NCBI RefSeq assembly: GCF_024448955.1
Contig: NZ_JAMOIH010000005.1
Location: forward strand, 186,001-250,000
Origin: Stutzerimonas stutzeri
GTDB lineage: Bacteria; Pseudomonadota; Gammaproteobacteria; Pseudomonadales; Pseudomonadaceae
Reading direction: 5' to 3'
DNA length: 64,000 bases
Below, in pieces: positions 1 to 8,131 of the stretch (position 1 is the first letter of the stretch; every line of letters starts with the position of its first letter). The position numbers and the translations under genes were made by a program. The notes under the pieces were generated by a model, which did no database searches, had not been told where the DNA came from, and was given only the letters and a program-made list of their open reading frames with translations.

Positions 1-732
1 GCCGATTACCTTGGCGACCCGGACTTTTCCGACGTGCCGGTAGCGCAGCTGATCGCCCCTGATTACCTGGAGCAGCGCGCGGCCGAGATCAACCCTTCGG
101 CCATCTCTGCGACCGAAAAGGTGCGTCCTGGCTTGGAACCGCGGCAAACCACTCACTTCTCGATCGTCGATGCCGATGGTAATGCGGTCAGCAATACCTA
201 CACGCTGAACTGGGACTTCGGCAGCGGGGTGGTGGTCCAGGGGGCTGGGTTTCTGCTCAACGATGAGATGGATGATTTCAGCGCAAAGCCGGGCGTTGCA
301 AATGCCTTCGGCGTGGTTGGCAGTGATGCCAACGCCATCGAGCCGGGCAAGCGCATGCTTTCTTCCATGAGCCCGAGCATCGTCACGCGTGATGGAGAGG
401 TCAGCCTGGTGCTCGGTACCCCTGGCGGCTCGCGGATATTCACGTCCATCTTCCAAGTGCTGAACAACGTCTATGACTTCGGTCTTCCCCTGGAGAAAGC
501 CGTGGCCGCACAGCGCGTACATCATCAGCTGCTGCCCAAGGACACTATTTATTACGACGCCTACGCACCGCTGACGGGCGAGGTTGCGGACGAACTGAAG
601 GCCATGGGCTACATACTTGAAGATCAGGGCTGGTCGATGGGGGATATCCAGGCGATACGGGTGGATGAAAAAACCCTGCAGACCGCGTCGGACCCTCGTG
701 GTCGAGGCGTTGGGATAGTCGTTAGACGCTGA
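1..732 (+). CDS. ggt: gamma-glutamyltransferase, C-terminal part (partial, cut by window start)
   Basis: This is the 3' end of a gamma-glutamyltransferase, a periplasmic enzyme that cleaves the gamma-glutamyl bond of glutathione. The reading frame is open from base 1, and the first residues (ADYLGDPDF) match the family's sequence before the cleavage site. The autoprocessing site is the Gln-Thr-Thr-His at bases 145-156. In the family the first Thr becomes the N-terminal nucleophile of the small subunit. After it come the expected TYTLN and GKRMLSSMSPSIV blocks, the latter binding the gamma-glutamyl carboxylate. The small subunit appears complete, and the large subunit lies outside the window. 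The GTG at 34 is an internal Val, not a start. Confidence 0.93.
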   Translation, partial: ADYLGDPDFSDVPVAQLIAPDYLEQRAAEINPSAISATEKVRPGLEPRQTTHFSIVDADGNAVSNTYTLNWDFGSGVVVQGAGFLLNDEMDDFSAKPGVANAFGVVGSDANAIEPGKRMLSSMSPSIVTRDGEVSLVLGTPGGSRIFTSIFQVLNNVYDFGLPLEKAVAAQRVHHQLLPKDTIYYDAYAPLTGEVADELKAMGYILEDQGWSMGDIQAIRVDEKTLQTASDPRGRGVGIVVRR

Positions 733-925
733 TGGTTGAGTCGAGCCTTGTGGCTTCGTTTCGCGACTCGGCACTCGGCCCGCCTTGTGCTAAGGGGCTG
801 CCGGCTCGATACAGTCAGAACAGTTTCACGAAGCCATGTGCCGTATTAGTCGACGTGCGGACTGCACGAACATGGTTGTGTTATCTCAAACGTAAGAGCC
901 ATCAAACTCAACCGGAGATAGCGCC

Positions 926-1168
926 ATGAGCATTGATCCACTCGACAGGCCCCATGATCAGCAGCCGGTCCCAGGGCAAAGTCAGAACCCGAGTCATTCC
1001 CCTGAGCCGGATTTCATTACTGATAATCCAGACGTGCAAAGAGGTCCTAGCAATCACGGAAATCCGGCTGAACAGCCGGCTGGTGTGCCGGATTCAGATA
1101 CCTCTAGCGGTAGCGAGCCAAATATTTATGACCCGAACGAGCCTGGTCTCGGTAACCCGCTTCCCTGA
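926..1168 (+). CDS. small proline-rich hypothetical protein
   Basis: An 80-residue ORF rich in Pro, Ser, Asn and Asp with almost no hydrophobic stretches. It has no signal peptide or membrane segment and is probably disordered. A GGAG-like ribosome site at about 913-917 precedes the ATG. It lies alone between ggt and the convergent dnaE2. Its composition (repeated short PDxQ, SGSEPN and DPNEP elements) looks like a real low-complexity protein rather than random translation, and other frames here give Arg-rich shadows. I recognise no family and assign no function. Confidence 0.5.
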   Translation: MSIDPLDRPHDQQPVPGQSQNPSHSPEPDFITDNPDVQRGPSNHGNPAEQPAGVPDSDTSSGSEPNIYDPNEPGLGNPLP

Positions 1169-1366
1169 TTGGATCGCGAAGCGAACCCGGCCTTCCAAGC
1201 TTGCATCTATGCCTTGGGAATACGCCGGGTGCGATGATCGGCGAGGTCGATGTGGCCGGGGTTAGATCAAGGCTGGCGGAACGTATTTGCTGATTTTGGC
1301 GTAGCGAGCCAATCGTTGAAGCTTCTGCTCGGTTACGGTCTTGATGTGCACTTCGAACGCCGCGTG

Positions 1367-4300
1367 TCACTGAAAATCTCGACTACGTACATCCAGCCCT
1401 GTCAGTAACGCCGTAAGGTCGTTTAAGCGTCCGGCAATGACATGGCGTACTCCGTTAGCCGACTCCAGGTGACCATCGATTCGCAGCATCTGCGACTGGA
1501 TCAATACGCGCCGTTGGCGCTCTGCCAGGTCGCGCCAGACTACGACGTTGATCATGCCGAACTCGTCCTCCAGCGTGACGAAGATAATTCCGCTGGCGGT
1601 TTGTGGGCGTTGGCGACCGATGACCAGGCCGGCAACGCTGATAGGGCGGCCATGCTCTATGGTGACCAGCTCGCGAGAGCTGCGGCAGCGCTTTGCTCTC
1701 AACTGATCACGTAGCAGCGCCAACGGGTGCGGGCCAAGCGTAGTGCCGAGCGTGGCGTAGTCGGTCAGCAGATCTTCGCCGACCGTGGGCAGCGGTAAAG
1801 GGACCGGGACTTCCTGCTGCGTGGATTGACCTGCGAATAGCGGCAGTTGTGGCTCGTACCCAGCCACCGCCCAGCGGGCTCGATGGCGATGCCCCGCGAG
1901 GCCTCTCAGGGCGCCTGAATCGGCTAGGTGCTCGCGAGCACGGATATCCAGCCTGGCACGCGTGCATAGGTCATGGATGTCAGTAAAGGGCCGAGCCTGA
2001 CGGGCCTCCTCGATGCGTTGTGCATCCACTTCGCGAAAACCACGTACCAAGCGCAAGCCCAGACGAATCGCAGGTTGCTCGCTGTCGCTCGGCTCCAGGC
2101 TGCAATCCCAATCGCTGTGATGGACATCTACGGGCCGGATCTCCAGCTTATGCCGGCGGGCATCCTGAAGAATCTGGTCGGGATTGTAGAAACCCATCGG
2201 CCAGCTGTTAATCAGCGCGCAGGCATAGGCGGCTGGCTCATGACATTTCAGCCAGCAGCTGGCATAGGTGAGCAGGGCGAAACTGGCGGCATGGGATTCG
2301 GGAAAGCCGTAGCTGCCGAATCCTTTGATCTGCTCGAAGATGCGAGCGATGAATTCAGATTTGTAGCCACGGGCAAGCATGCGTTCGGTCAGCCGTACGC
2401 GATGCGGCTCCAGGCTGCCATGGCGCTTCCAGGCGGCCATTGCGCGGCGGAGTCTGTCGGCTTCATCGGGGGTGTATTCGGCGGCTACGATCGCCAGCTC
2501 CATCACCTGCTCTTGAAACAGGGGTACGCCGAGGGTGCGTTCGAAAACAGGCTTTAGTTCTTCGGAAGGATAGTCCTCGGGTTCCTCGCGATTGCGCCGA
2601 CGCAGGTAGGGATGAACCATGTCGCCCTGAATCGGCCCCGGCCGCACGATGGCGACCTGGATCACCAAGTCGTAAAAGGTTCTGGGGCGCAGCCGCGGCA
2701 ACATCGCCATCTGTGCCCGCGATTCGATTTGGAATACACCGACGGTATCGGCGCGGCTGATCATGTCGTAGGTTGCACTGTCTTCCTGGGGCAGGGTGGC
2801 TATGGTCCAGCGCGTGCCGCGATAGTGTTCGATCAGGTTGAAGCAGCGGCGTAGGGCACTGAGCATGCCGAGGGCGAGTACATCGACCTTGAGCAGGCCG
2901 ACCAGATCGAGATCGTCCTTGTCCCACTGGATCACGGTGCGTTCGGCCATGCTGGCATTTTCGACGGGCACCAGCGTTTCCAGTGAATGCTCGGAAATAA
3001 CGAAGCCGCCTGGATGTTGGGACAGGTGACGGGGGAAGCCGATCAATTCGCCAGTCAGCACCAATACCCGGCGCAGCACCGGACTGTCGGGATCGAAACC
3101 GGCTTCGCGCAGGCGCTCGTCGTCGGGAACTCGATCGCTCCAACGTCCACAGCAATCGGCCAGTGCATTGACTTGATCAGACGGCAGGCTGAGTGCCTTG
3201 GCCACGTCACGCAATGCTCCCGTGGCGTGGTAAGTGCTGGCTACGGCCGTCAGCGCGGCGCGATCACGACCGTAGCGGCGGAATACGTATTGGATGACTT
3301 CCTCGCGACGATCATGCTCGAAGTCGACGTCGATATCAGGCGGCTCCTTGCGTTCGCGTGAGAGGAAGCGTTCGAATAGCAGCTTGGTATGCGCTGGATC
3401 GAGTTCGGTGATGCCTAGCACGAAACACACCGTCGAGTTGGCTGCCGAACCTCGACCTTGGCAGAGAATGCCGCGCTCACGAGCAAAGCGAACGAGGTCG
3501 TGTACCGTGAGGAAGTAACTTTCGTACTCCAGTTCAGCGATCAGTTGCAGCTCGTGCTCGAGCTGTGCGCGGGCTTTCGCCGTTACGCCTTCTGGCCAGC
3601 GCCAGCGGATGCCGTCTTCCACCAGCTCGCGCAGCCAGGACGTGGCGTTGTGGCCTGCGGGCACCAGTTCGTGGGGGTATTGATAGCGCAATTGGTCAAG
3701 AGCGAACTGGCACCGCTCGGCAATGCGCAGCGTCTCGGCGAGCAGCTCGGGTGGATAGAGCTGCGCCAGATCTTCGCGTTGGCGCAGGTGGCGTTCGCCA
3801 TTAGGAAACAGATGGCGTCCTGCTTCGGATACCGGCAGATGGTGGCGAATCGCAGTCATGCAATCCTGCAGGGCGCGACGGCCGCGCGCGTGCATGTGTA
3901 CATCGCCGCAAGCTACTGCAGGTATGTTCAAGCGCGCAGCCAGCGCCTGCCATTGTTCCAGGCGCAACCTGTCGTCCGGCCCGCGGTGCAGTTCGATACC
4001 CAGCCAGAGGCGATCGCCGAAGCGCTCGTGCAACCAGCGGCCCTCAGCATCAGCGTTAGCTTGTTTGGCGAGCCAGATAGCCAGCAGCCCGTCCAATGGC
4101 TCGCTCAAATCTTCGGGCAGCAGTTGATAACAGCCTTTCTCGGCGCGGCGTCGGGCGCGAGTGATCAGCCGGCATAGCGCCTGGTAGCCGGCCAGGTTTT
4201 CCGCCAGCAAGACCAGCTTTGGTCCTCCCTCGATCTGGACCTCGCTGCCGATGATCAGAGGCAGGCCAACCTCCTTCGAGGCTTGCCAGGCACGCACGAT

Positions 4301-4444
4301 GCCAGCCAGGGTGCATTCGTCGGTAATGGCCAGTGCTCGGTAGCCAAGTCGGGCGGCGCGCTCGAACAATTCGCGGGCACTGGAGGCGCCCCGCTGGAAG
4401 CTGAAATTGGACAGGCAGTGCAGTTCGGCGTAATCGGCTGTCAT
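1367..4444 (-). CDS. dnaE2: error-prone DNA polymerase III alpha subunit DnaE2 (ImuC)
   Basis: A 1025-residue C-family polymerase that performs damage-induced translesion synthesis with ImuA and ImuB. The start is the ATG at 4444, which overlaps the imuB stop as ATGA and begins the typical PHP-domain N-terminus ([14 protein letters not shown]). A longer upstream extension is open but reads through imuB. Visible are the PHP domain (about 1-200), the catalytic PPDIDVDF aspartates (about 368-375) and a C-terminal OB-fold region. A perfect beta-clamp-like pentapeptide QLPLF sits at about residues 866-870 (bases 1835-1849). It is the last gene of the imuA-imuB-dnaE2 operon, expected to be LexA controlled. 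It is shorter than replicative DnaE, as usual for DnaE2. Confidence 0.96.
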   Translation of the reverse strand: MTADYAELHCLSNFSFQRGASSARELFERAARLGYRALAITDECTLAGIVRAWQASKEVGLPLIIGSEVQIEGGPKLVLLAENLAGYQALCRLITRARRRAEKGCYQLLPEDLSEPLDGLLAIWLAKQANADAEGRWLHERFGDRLWLGIELHRGPDDRLRLEQWQALAARLNIPAVACGDVHMHARGRRALQDCMTAIRHHLPVSEAGRHLFPNGERHLRQREDLAQLYPPELLAETLRIAERCQFALDQLRYQYPHELVPAGHNATSWLRELVEDGIRWRWPEGVTAKARAQLEHELQLIAELEYESYFLTVHDLVRFARERGILCQGRGSAANSTVCFVLGITELDPAHTKLLFERFLSRERKEPPDIDVDFEHDRREEVIQYVFRRYGRDRAALTAVASTYHATGALRDVAKALSLPSDQVNALADCCGRWSDRVPDDERLREAGFDPDSPVLRRVLVLTGELIGFPRHLSQHPGGFVISEHSLETLVPVENASMAERTVIQWDKDDLDLVGLLKVDVLALGMLSALRRCFNLIEHYRGTRWTIATLPQEDSATYDMISRADTVGVFQIESRAQMAMLPRLRPRTFYDLVIQVAIVRPGPIQGDMVHPYLRRRNREEPEDYPSEELKPVFERTLGVPLFQEQVMELAIVAAEYTPDEADRLRRAMAAWKRHGSLEPHRVRLTERMLARGYKSEFIARIFEQIKGFGSYGFPESHAASFALLTYASCWLKCHEPAAYACALINSWPMGFYNPDQILQDARRHKLEIRPVDVHHSDWDCSLEPSDSEQPAIRLGLRLVRGFREVDAQRIEEARQARPFTDIHDLCTRARLDIRAREHLADSGALRGLAGHRHRARWAVAGYEPQLPLFAGQSTQQEVPVPLPLPTVGEDLLTDYATLGTTLGPHPLALLRDQLRAKRCRSSRELVTIEHGRPISVAGLVIGRQRPQTASGIIFVTLEDEFGMINVVVWRDLAERQRRVLIQSQMLRIDGHLESANGVRHVIAGRLNDLTALLTGLDVRSRDFQ

Positions 4445-5856
4445 GCGAACCAGCCGTGCAGCAACAGCGGCCCTCCATCCGTTATCGAACGAAAAGCCCA
4501 GCCGCGTTGGCCGGCACGGGTTTCCACCAGATAATAGTCGCGGCGCACGTCGCTGCCGTCCCACCAGCCGGACTCGATTCGCTCGGGGCCAGCGAGAATG
4601 CGCAATGAGGCTTCGTGCAACGGCTTCGATTCGGCCAACAGCCAGCTGGGGCGTGGAGCGGTGCTGAATGAAGGTTCGTTCCGGTCAGCGTGCTGCGATC
4701 GCCAGGCACACTCGGGGCGATGGTCGTAGCGAGCCCCGAGTCCTTGAACGGCATCGTCACCCAGCCGGGCCCGCAGACGTTCGCGCAGCTGTTCCCAGGG
4801 TAGTGATTGATGTGGCCGTTCATCGAACAATTCGCGGTGCTTTGGGGTGAAGGCCGGTAGCTCGCGCGCTATCAGGCGTATCGCCAATACCGGGGCCGGC
4901 AATTGCAGATTCTCCAGACGTCCACGGGACAATTCGAACAACATGGCCGGATCACGCTCGGCGCTAAGCAGGCCGACCGGCACTTGACTGTCCGCCAGGT
5001 TGCGGTGTTCCAGGTGCAAGGCGAAGCGCTGCACGCCACTGTCGCGTCCGGCCAGATAGGCGGCGAGATCGGCTGTCAGGCGGCGCAGCGGGAATAGCAA
5101 TGCCTGATGCGACTCGACTTCGAAGTTCAGCTCGAGTCGAGCCTCGAACACGTCTGGCGGTCGATGGAAGTCCAGCGCCAATGGCTGATGGCCGAGCAGG
5201 GTGTCGATGTGTTTCAGCGCGCCGGTCGGAAAGCGCTGCGCCAGGCCATGTCGAGGCATTTCAAGGATCTGCTTCAGTGTTCGCAGACCCATGCGTCCAA
5301 GGGCAGTCGCCACTTCACGGGGCAACCCGATGCGCTCTACTGGCAATGCAGCGAGCACGCCAGGCAGCGTTTCGGTATCCATCACCGCCAGACCGTCATG
5401 CGCGTTTGCCAAGACTCGCGCGGCGGCAGGGTTCGGCGCCAGGGTAATGCGATGCTGAAAACCCAGCGTATTCAATTCTTCGCGTAAGCGTATCTCCAAA
5501 CGAGGCCAGGGCCCGAACAGGCCGAGACTGGATTGCACTTCCAAAAGCAGGCAACGCGGATAGTGCAGGCTGACCTGCGAGCTATAGCCGTAGGCCCAGG
5601 CGGCGAGAAATTGTTGCCAGCGCTCGATCGACGCCAGGTCATATTCAGCCGTGGCGAAGGCGCGGGTCAGTGCTTGGGCGGCGATTAACGATTGTCCTGG
5701 CTTGAGGCCGAGAGCCCGTGCAGCGGGATTGACTGCCTGCAGCACGCGGCGTTGTGGTGTGCCGCTCAAGAGCGCCAGCGGCGATTCAGCATCGGCTCGG
5801 CTTCGCAGCACGCCGTCCATGGCCAGTTGAGGTAGCAATATGCAGACCCACAGCAT
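4441..5856 (-). CDS. imuB: ImuB, Y-family polymerase-like translesion factor
   Basis: A 471-residue DinB/UmuC-fold protein that in other bacteria acts as the adaptor linking DnaE2 to the sliding clamp and ImuA. The N-terminal [14 protein letters not shown] block and the QSLIAAQAL region resemble the Y-family core, but the acidic catalytic residues of true Y-family polymerases are not evident. This fits the known catalytically inactive ImuB group. It starts 7 bases after imuA ends and overlaps dnaE2 by four bases, so the three genes form one operon. Fold and context make the call firm. Confidence 0.95.
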   Translation of the reverse strand: MLWVCILLPQLAMDGVLRSRADAESPLALLSGTPQRRVLQAVNPAARALGLKPGQSLIAAQALTRAFATAEYDLASIERWQQFLAAWAYGYSSQVSLHYPRCLLLEVQSSLGLFGPWPRLEIRLREELNTLGFQHRITLAPNPAAARVLANAHDGLAVMDTETLPGVLAALPVERIGLPREVATALGRMGLRTLKQILEMPRHGLAQRFPTGALKHIDTLLGHQPLALDFHRPPDVFEARLELNFEVESHQALLFPLRRLTADLAAYLAGRDSGVQRFALHLEHRNLADSQVPVGLLSAERDPAMLFELSRGRLENLQLPAPVLAIRLIARELPAFTPKHRELFDERPHQSLPWEQLRERLRARLGDDAVQGLGARYDHRPECAWRSQHADRNEPSFSTAPRPSWLLAESKPLHEASLRILAGPERIESGWWDGSDVRRDYYLVETRAGQRGWAFRSITDGGPLLLHGWFA

Positions 5857-5863
5857 GCTGACC

Positions 5864-6481
5864 TCAGCCCAACGCCGCGGCAGAAATGGGGAGCGTTCTG
5901 GTCAGGCCGCCGCGGCACTTGAGGACGCGCAGTTGCGCCGGTCGGTTTTCGACAGCCAGGCGCAGCGCCGCCGGGGACGGATTGACCTCTTCGCGTAGCG
6001 GACGATAGGCGAAGGCCAATGTCTGGCCTGTTTCGGCCGCGACCTGCAGGCGTCGCAGAGCGCGATCATCGACCTGTTGCGGCCAGCACAACACCGCACC
6101 GCAACTGCCCGAGCGCAGGCATTGTTCGGTAGCCCACAAGGCGTCACGGCCCCGTGCGTTGATAATGAACAGCTGACGCAGATCTATGCCGGCAGCCAGC
6201 CAAGCTTGGGGATAAGGCACATAGGGCGGGGCCACCAGCACTACGCGCTCGCCAGCGGCGGTGAGGCGCGCCAGGGTAGGCCAAAGCAGGCGTAACTCGC
6301 CGATTCCGATAGTGGCGAAGAGAATCTCGCTCAATGCCGATTCAGGCCAGCCGCCGCCGGGTAATACGTCATCCAGCGCAGCATGCCCGGTTGGCTGGGC
6401 GTTATGTGTAAGGGCTTTGGTCTGGCCGCGCCAGAGCTGGCGCGTATCGATCAGGTGGTTGAGGGCGACCACGGACGTCAT
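5864..6481 (-). CDS. imuA: ImuA, RecA/SulA-like translesion cassette protein
   Basis: First gene of the SOS mutagenesis cassette, about 205 residues, which matches the usual ImuA length. I chose the ATG at 6481 (MTSVVALNHLID). A TTG at 6499 would add six residues but falls next to the LexA box. The protein has a degenerate RecA-like core (GHAALDDVLPGGGWP near residues 31-46) without a clear Walker A lysine, as in other ImuA/SulA2 proteins. In mycobacteria the functional counterpart is ImuA', recruited by ImuB with DnaE2. Expression should be repressed by LexA through the box about 20 bases upstream. Many pseudomonads carry lexA2 in front of this gene; none is present here. Confidence 0.93.
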   Translation of the reverse strand: MTSVVALNHLIDTRQLWRGQTKALTHNAQPTGHAALDDVLPGGGWPESALSEILFATIGIGELRLLWPTLARLTAAGERVVLVAPPYVPYPQAWLAAGIDLRQLFIINARGRDALWATEQCLRSGSCGAVLCWPQQVDDRALRRLQVAAETGQTLAFAYRPLREEVNPSPAALRLAVENRPAQLRVLKCRGGLTRTLPISAAALG

Positions 6482-6501
6482 GGCAGTGAATAATCCCAAT
6501 A

Positions 6502-6517
6502 CTGTATATTGATACAG
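6502..6517. promoter_or_regulatory. LexA (SOS) box between imuA and a small divergent ORF
   Basis: The 16 bases fit the gammaproteobacterial LexA consensus CTG-N10-CAG with an AT-rich core (CTGTATATTGATACAG). It lies 21 bases upstream of the imuA ATG and 36 bases upstream of the small plus-strand ORF at 6553, so it could repress both directions. Confidence 0.92.
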
Positions 6518-6552
6518 TATTCTGGCTGCTGACTACAGGTCAAGGTGAAACG

Positions 6553-6723
6553 ATGAAGAATGTTTTTTCAAATCTAAAACTGAATCCAGCTCGCAGCCGC
6601 CAGCGGCCTAATGCCACTGATCACTGCATTCGTCCGTATCGAGTGCGGCAGATGAGCTTTGCTTGTGCTGAAAAAATCAGTCGATTAGGATTCGCGCCCG
6701 GGTATGAGTGCGAGCGCGAATGA
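6553..6723 (+). CDS. small protein, candidate SOS-controlled (56 aa)
   Basis: A 56-codon ORF beginning [17 protein letters not shown] and ending GYECERE. It has an AAGGTG ribosome site at 6542-6547, five bases before the ATG, and a strong rho-independent terminator 25 bases after the stop. The only promoter-region signal upstream is the LexA box at 6502-6517. The first third is basic and the body has two cysteines (in DHCIRP and SFACAE). It shows no membrane segment and no family I recognise. Its first 30 bases are AT-rich compared with neighbouring genes. The unit (operator, ribosome site, ORF, terminator) is self-contained, which argues that it is transcribed, but translation is unproven. 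Confidence 0.55.
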   Translation: MKNVFSNLKLNPARSRQRPNATDHCIRPYRVRQMSFACAEKISRLGFAPGYECERE

Positions 6724-6748
6724 CGCTGCATATTCATGCCGAATGTTG

Positions 6749-6779
6749 AAGCCCGGCTCGAAGATGACCGGGCTTTTTC
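6749..6779 (+). terminator. rho-independent terminator
   Basis: An eight-base stem (AAGCCCGG at 6749-6756 with CCGGGCTT at 6768-6775) is followed by a run of T. It closes the small ORF at 6553-6723 and separates it from mtnA. Confidence 0.85.
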
Positions 6780-6859
6780 ATGCGCCGGCTCGTAGCCATG
6801 AGCGGGCCGGTTCTGTCCCTGGTTATCCAGGGTGCCAGTCAAGAACAGAGAGGATTGCC

Positions 6860-7936
6860 ATGCGCGAACGCTTGTTGGCCGCAGAAAAAGTGAAGGCTAT
6901 CGAGTGGCAGGACGGGCAGTTGCGTTTGCTCGACCAGCGCAAACTGCCGCTGGAAGAGCTATGGCACACCTATGATTCTGCTGCGGCTGTCGCCAAGGCT
7001 ATCCGTGAGATGGTCGTGCGCGGCGCGCCAGCGATTGGGATCAGCGCGGCGTATGGACTGGTTCTGGGACTCAGGGCGCGGCTCGCCGAGGGGGGTGACT
7101 GGCGCGCGGCGTTGGAAGCAGACTTCGAGGTGCTTGCCGACTCCCGTCCGACCGCCGTCAATCTGTTCTGGGCATTGAATCAGATGCGCGAACGGCTCGG
7201 CCGTCTGAAACCGGGCGAAGACCCGTTGACAGCGGCCGAGGCCCAGGCGACCTCCATTCACGACAGCGATCGCGAAGCCAATCTCACCATGGCTCAGTTC
7301 GGGGTCGACCTGATCCGCAAGCACCAGGGCAATCCGCAAAACCTGCTCACCCACTGCAATACCGGTGCGCTTGCCACCGGTGGTTTCGGCACTGCCCTCG
7401 GCGTGATCCGTGCTGCGCATCTGGAAGGGCTTGTCGAGCGTGTTTATGCCGACGAAACCCGTCCCTGGCTGCAGGGTTCGAGGCTGACCGCATGGGAGCT
7501 GGCCGGCGAAGGCGTGCCGGTGACGTTGAATGCCGACTCGGCTGCCGCGCACCTAATGAAAACGCGAGGTATCACCTGGGTGATTGTCGGGGCCGACCGG
7601 ATCACCGCTAATGGCGACGTCGCCAACAAGATCGGTACCTATCAGCTCGCCGTACTAGCCATGCATCACGGGGTGCGGTTCATGGTCGTGGCGCCCAGTT
7701 CGACCATCGACATGGAGCTGGAATCTGGCGATGACATTCCCATCGAGGAGCGCGCCGGCAGCGAGTTGCTGGAAGTGAACGGCCAGCGGTTGGCGGCGGA
7801 GGTCGAAGCCTTCAACCCGGTATTCGATGTGACCCCGGCGGATCTCATCGATGCCATCGTGACCGAGAAGGGCGTCGTCGAGCGGCCAAGCGCGGCTAAA
7901 CTCGCGGCCCTGATGAGCCGTAAGCGGTTGCATTAA
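6860..7936 (+). CDS. mtnA: methylthioribose-1-phosphate isomerase
   Basis: A 358-residue enzyme of the methionine salvage pathway that converts 5-methylthioribose-1-phosphate to methylthioribulose-1-phosphate. The ATG at 6860 has a GAGAGGA ribosome site. Upstream in-frame codons belong to the terminator region and are not part of the gene. Family marks are the [16 protein letters not shown] block, the catalytic Cys in [12 protein letters not shown] and the catalytic Asp in [21 protein letters not shown]. The next enzymes of the pathway, mtnB, mtnD and mtnC, are encoded together at 29575-31509 in this window. It is followed by gyrA on the same strand, as in other pseudomonads. Confidence 0.97.
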   Translation: MRERLLAAEKVKAIEWQDGQLRLLDQRKLPLEELWHTYDSAAAVAKAIREMVVRGAPAIGISAAYGLVLGLRARLAEGGDWRAALEADFEVLADSRPTAVNLFWALNQMRERLGRLKPGEDPLTAAEAQATSIHDSDREANLTMAQFGVDLIRKHQGNPQNLLTHCNTGALATGGFGTALGVIRAAHLEGLVERVYADETRPWLQGSRLTAWELAGEGVPVTLNADSAAAHLMKTRGITWVIVGADRITANGDVANKIGTYQLAVLAMHHGVRFMVVAPSSTIDMELESGDDIPIEERAGSELLEVNGQRLAAEVEAFNPVFDVTPADLIDAIVTEKGVVERPSAAKLAALMSRKRLH

Positions 7937-7953
7937 GGGTCAAGATGACTAAA

Positions 7954-8062
7954 GCGGCTGGAGGCTAGGGGCGGCACGTTCCTTTGTGGTTGGCGCGTGC
8001 CTTTCCCATCGAGAGGCGGCGCGATCGAGCGCTTTCTTCGTTACGCCTCCAGCCTCCAGCGA
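7954..8062. repeat. inverted heptad-type intergenic repeat (mtnA-gyrA)
   Basis: The left arm GCGGCTGGAGGCTAGGGGC (from 7954) and right arm GCCTCCAGCCTCCAGCGA (8045-8062) are imperfect inverted copies built on CTGGAGGCT. The element belongs to a family also seen at 13264, 21716, 28344 and 50321. It could form a long hairpin in the mtnA 3' or gyrA 5' RNA. Confidence 0.6.
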
Positions 8063-8131
8063 CCTCCCGCCATGTGATACCATCCCGCGCTTAATCGCAG
8101 GACCCTGCTGACTATAAGGAACCAGGCTTCC

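Noticed and set aside
732..929. 65-codon ORF between ggt and the Pro-rich gene
   Set aside because: It overlaps both neighbours' boundaries, has no ribosome site and its Cys/Arg-rich composition looks like intergenic translation.
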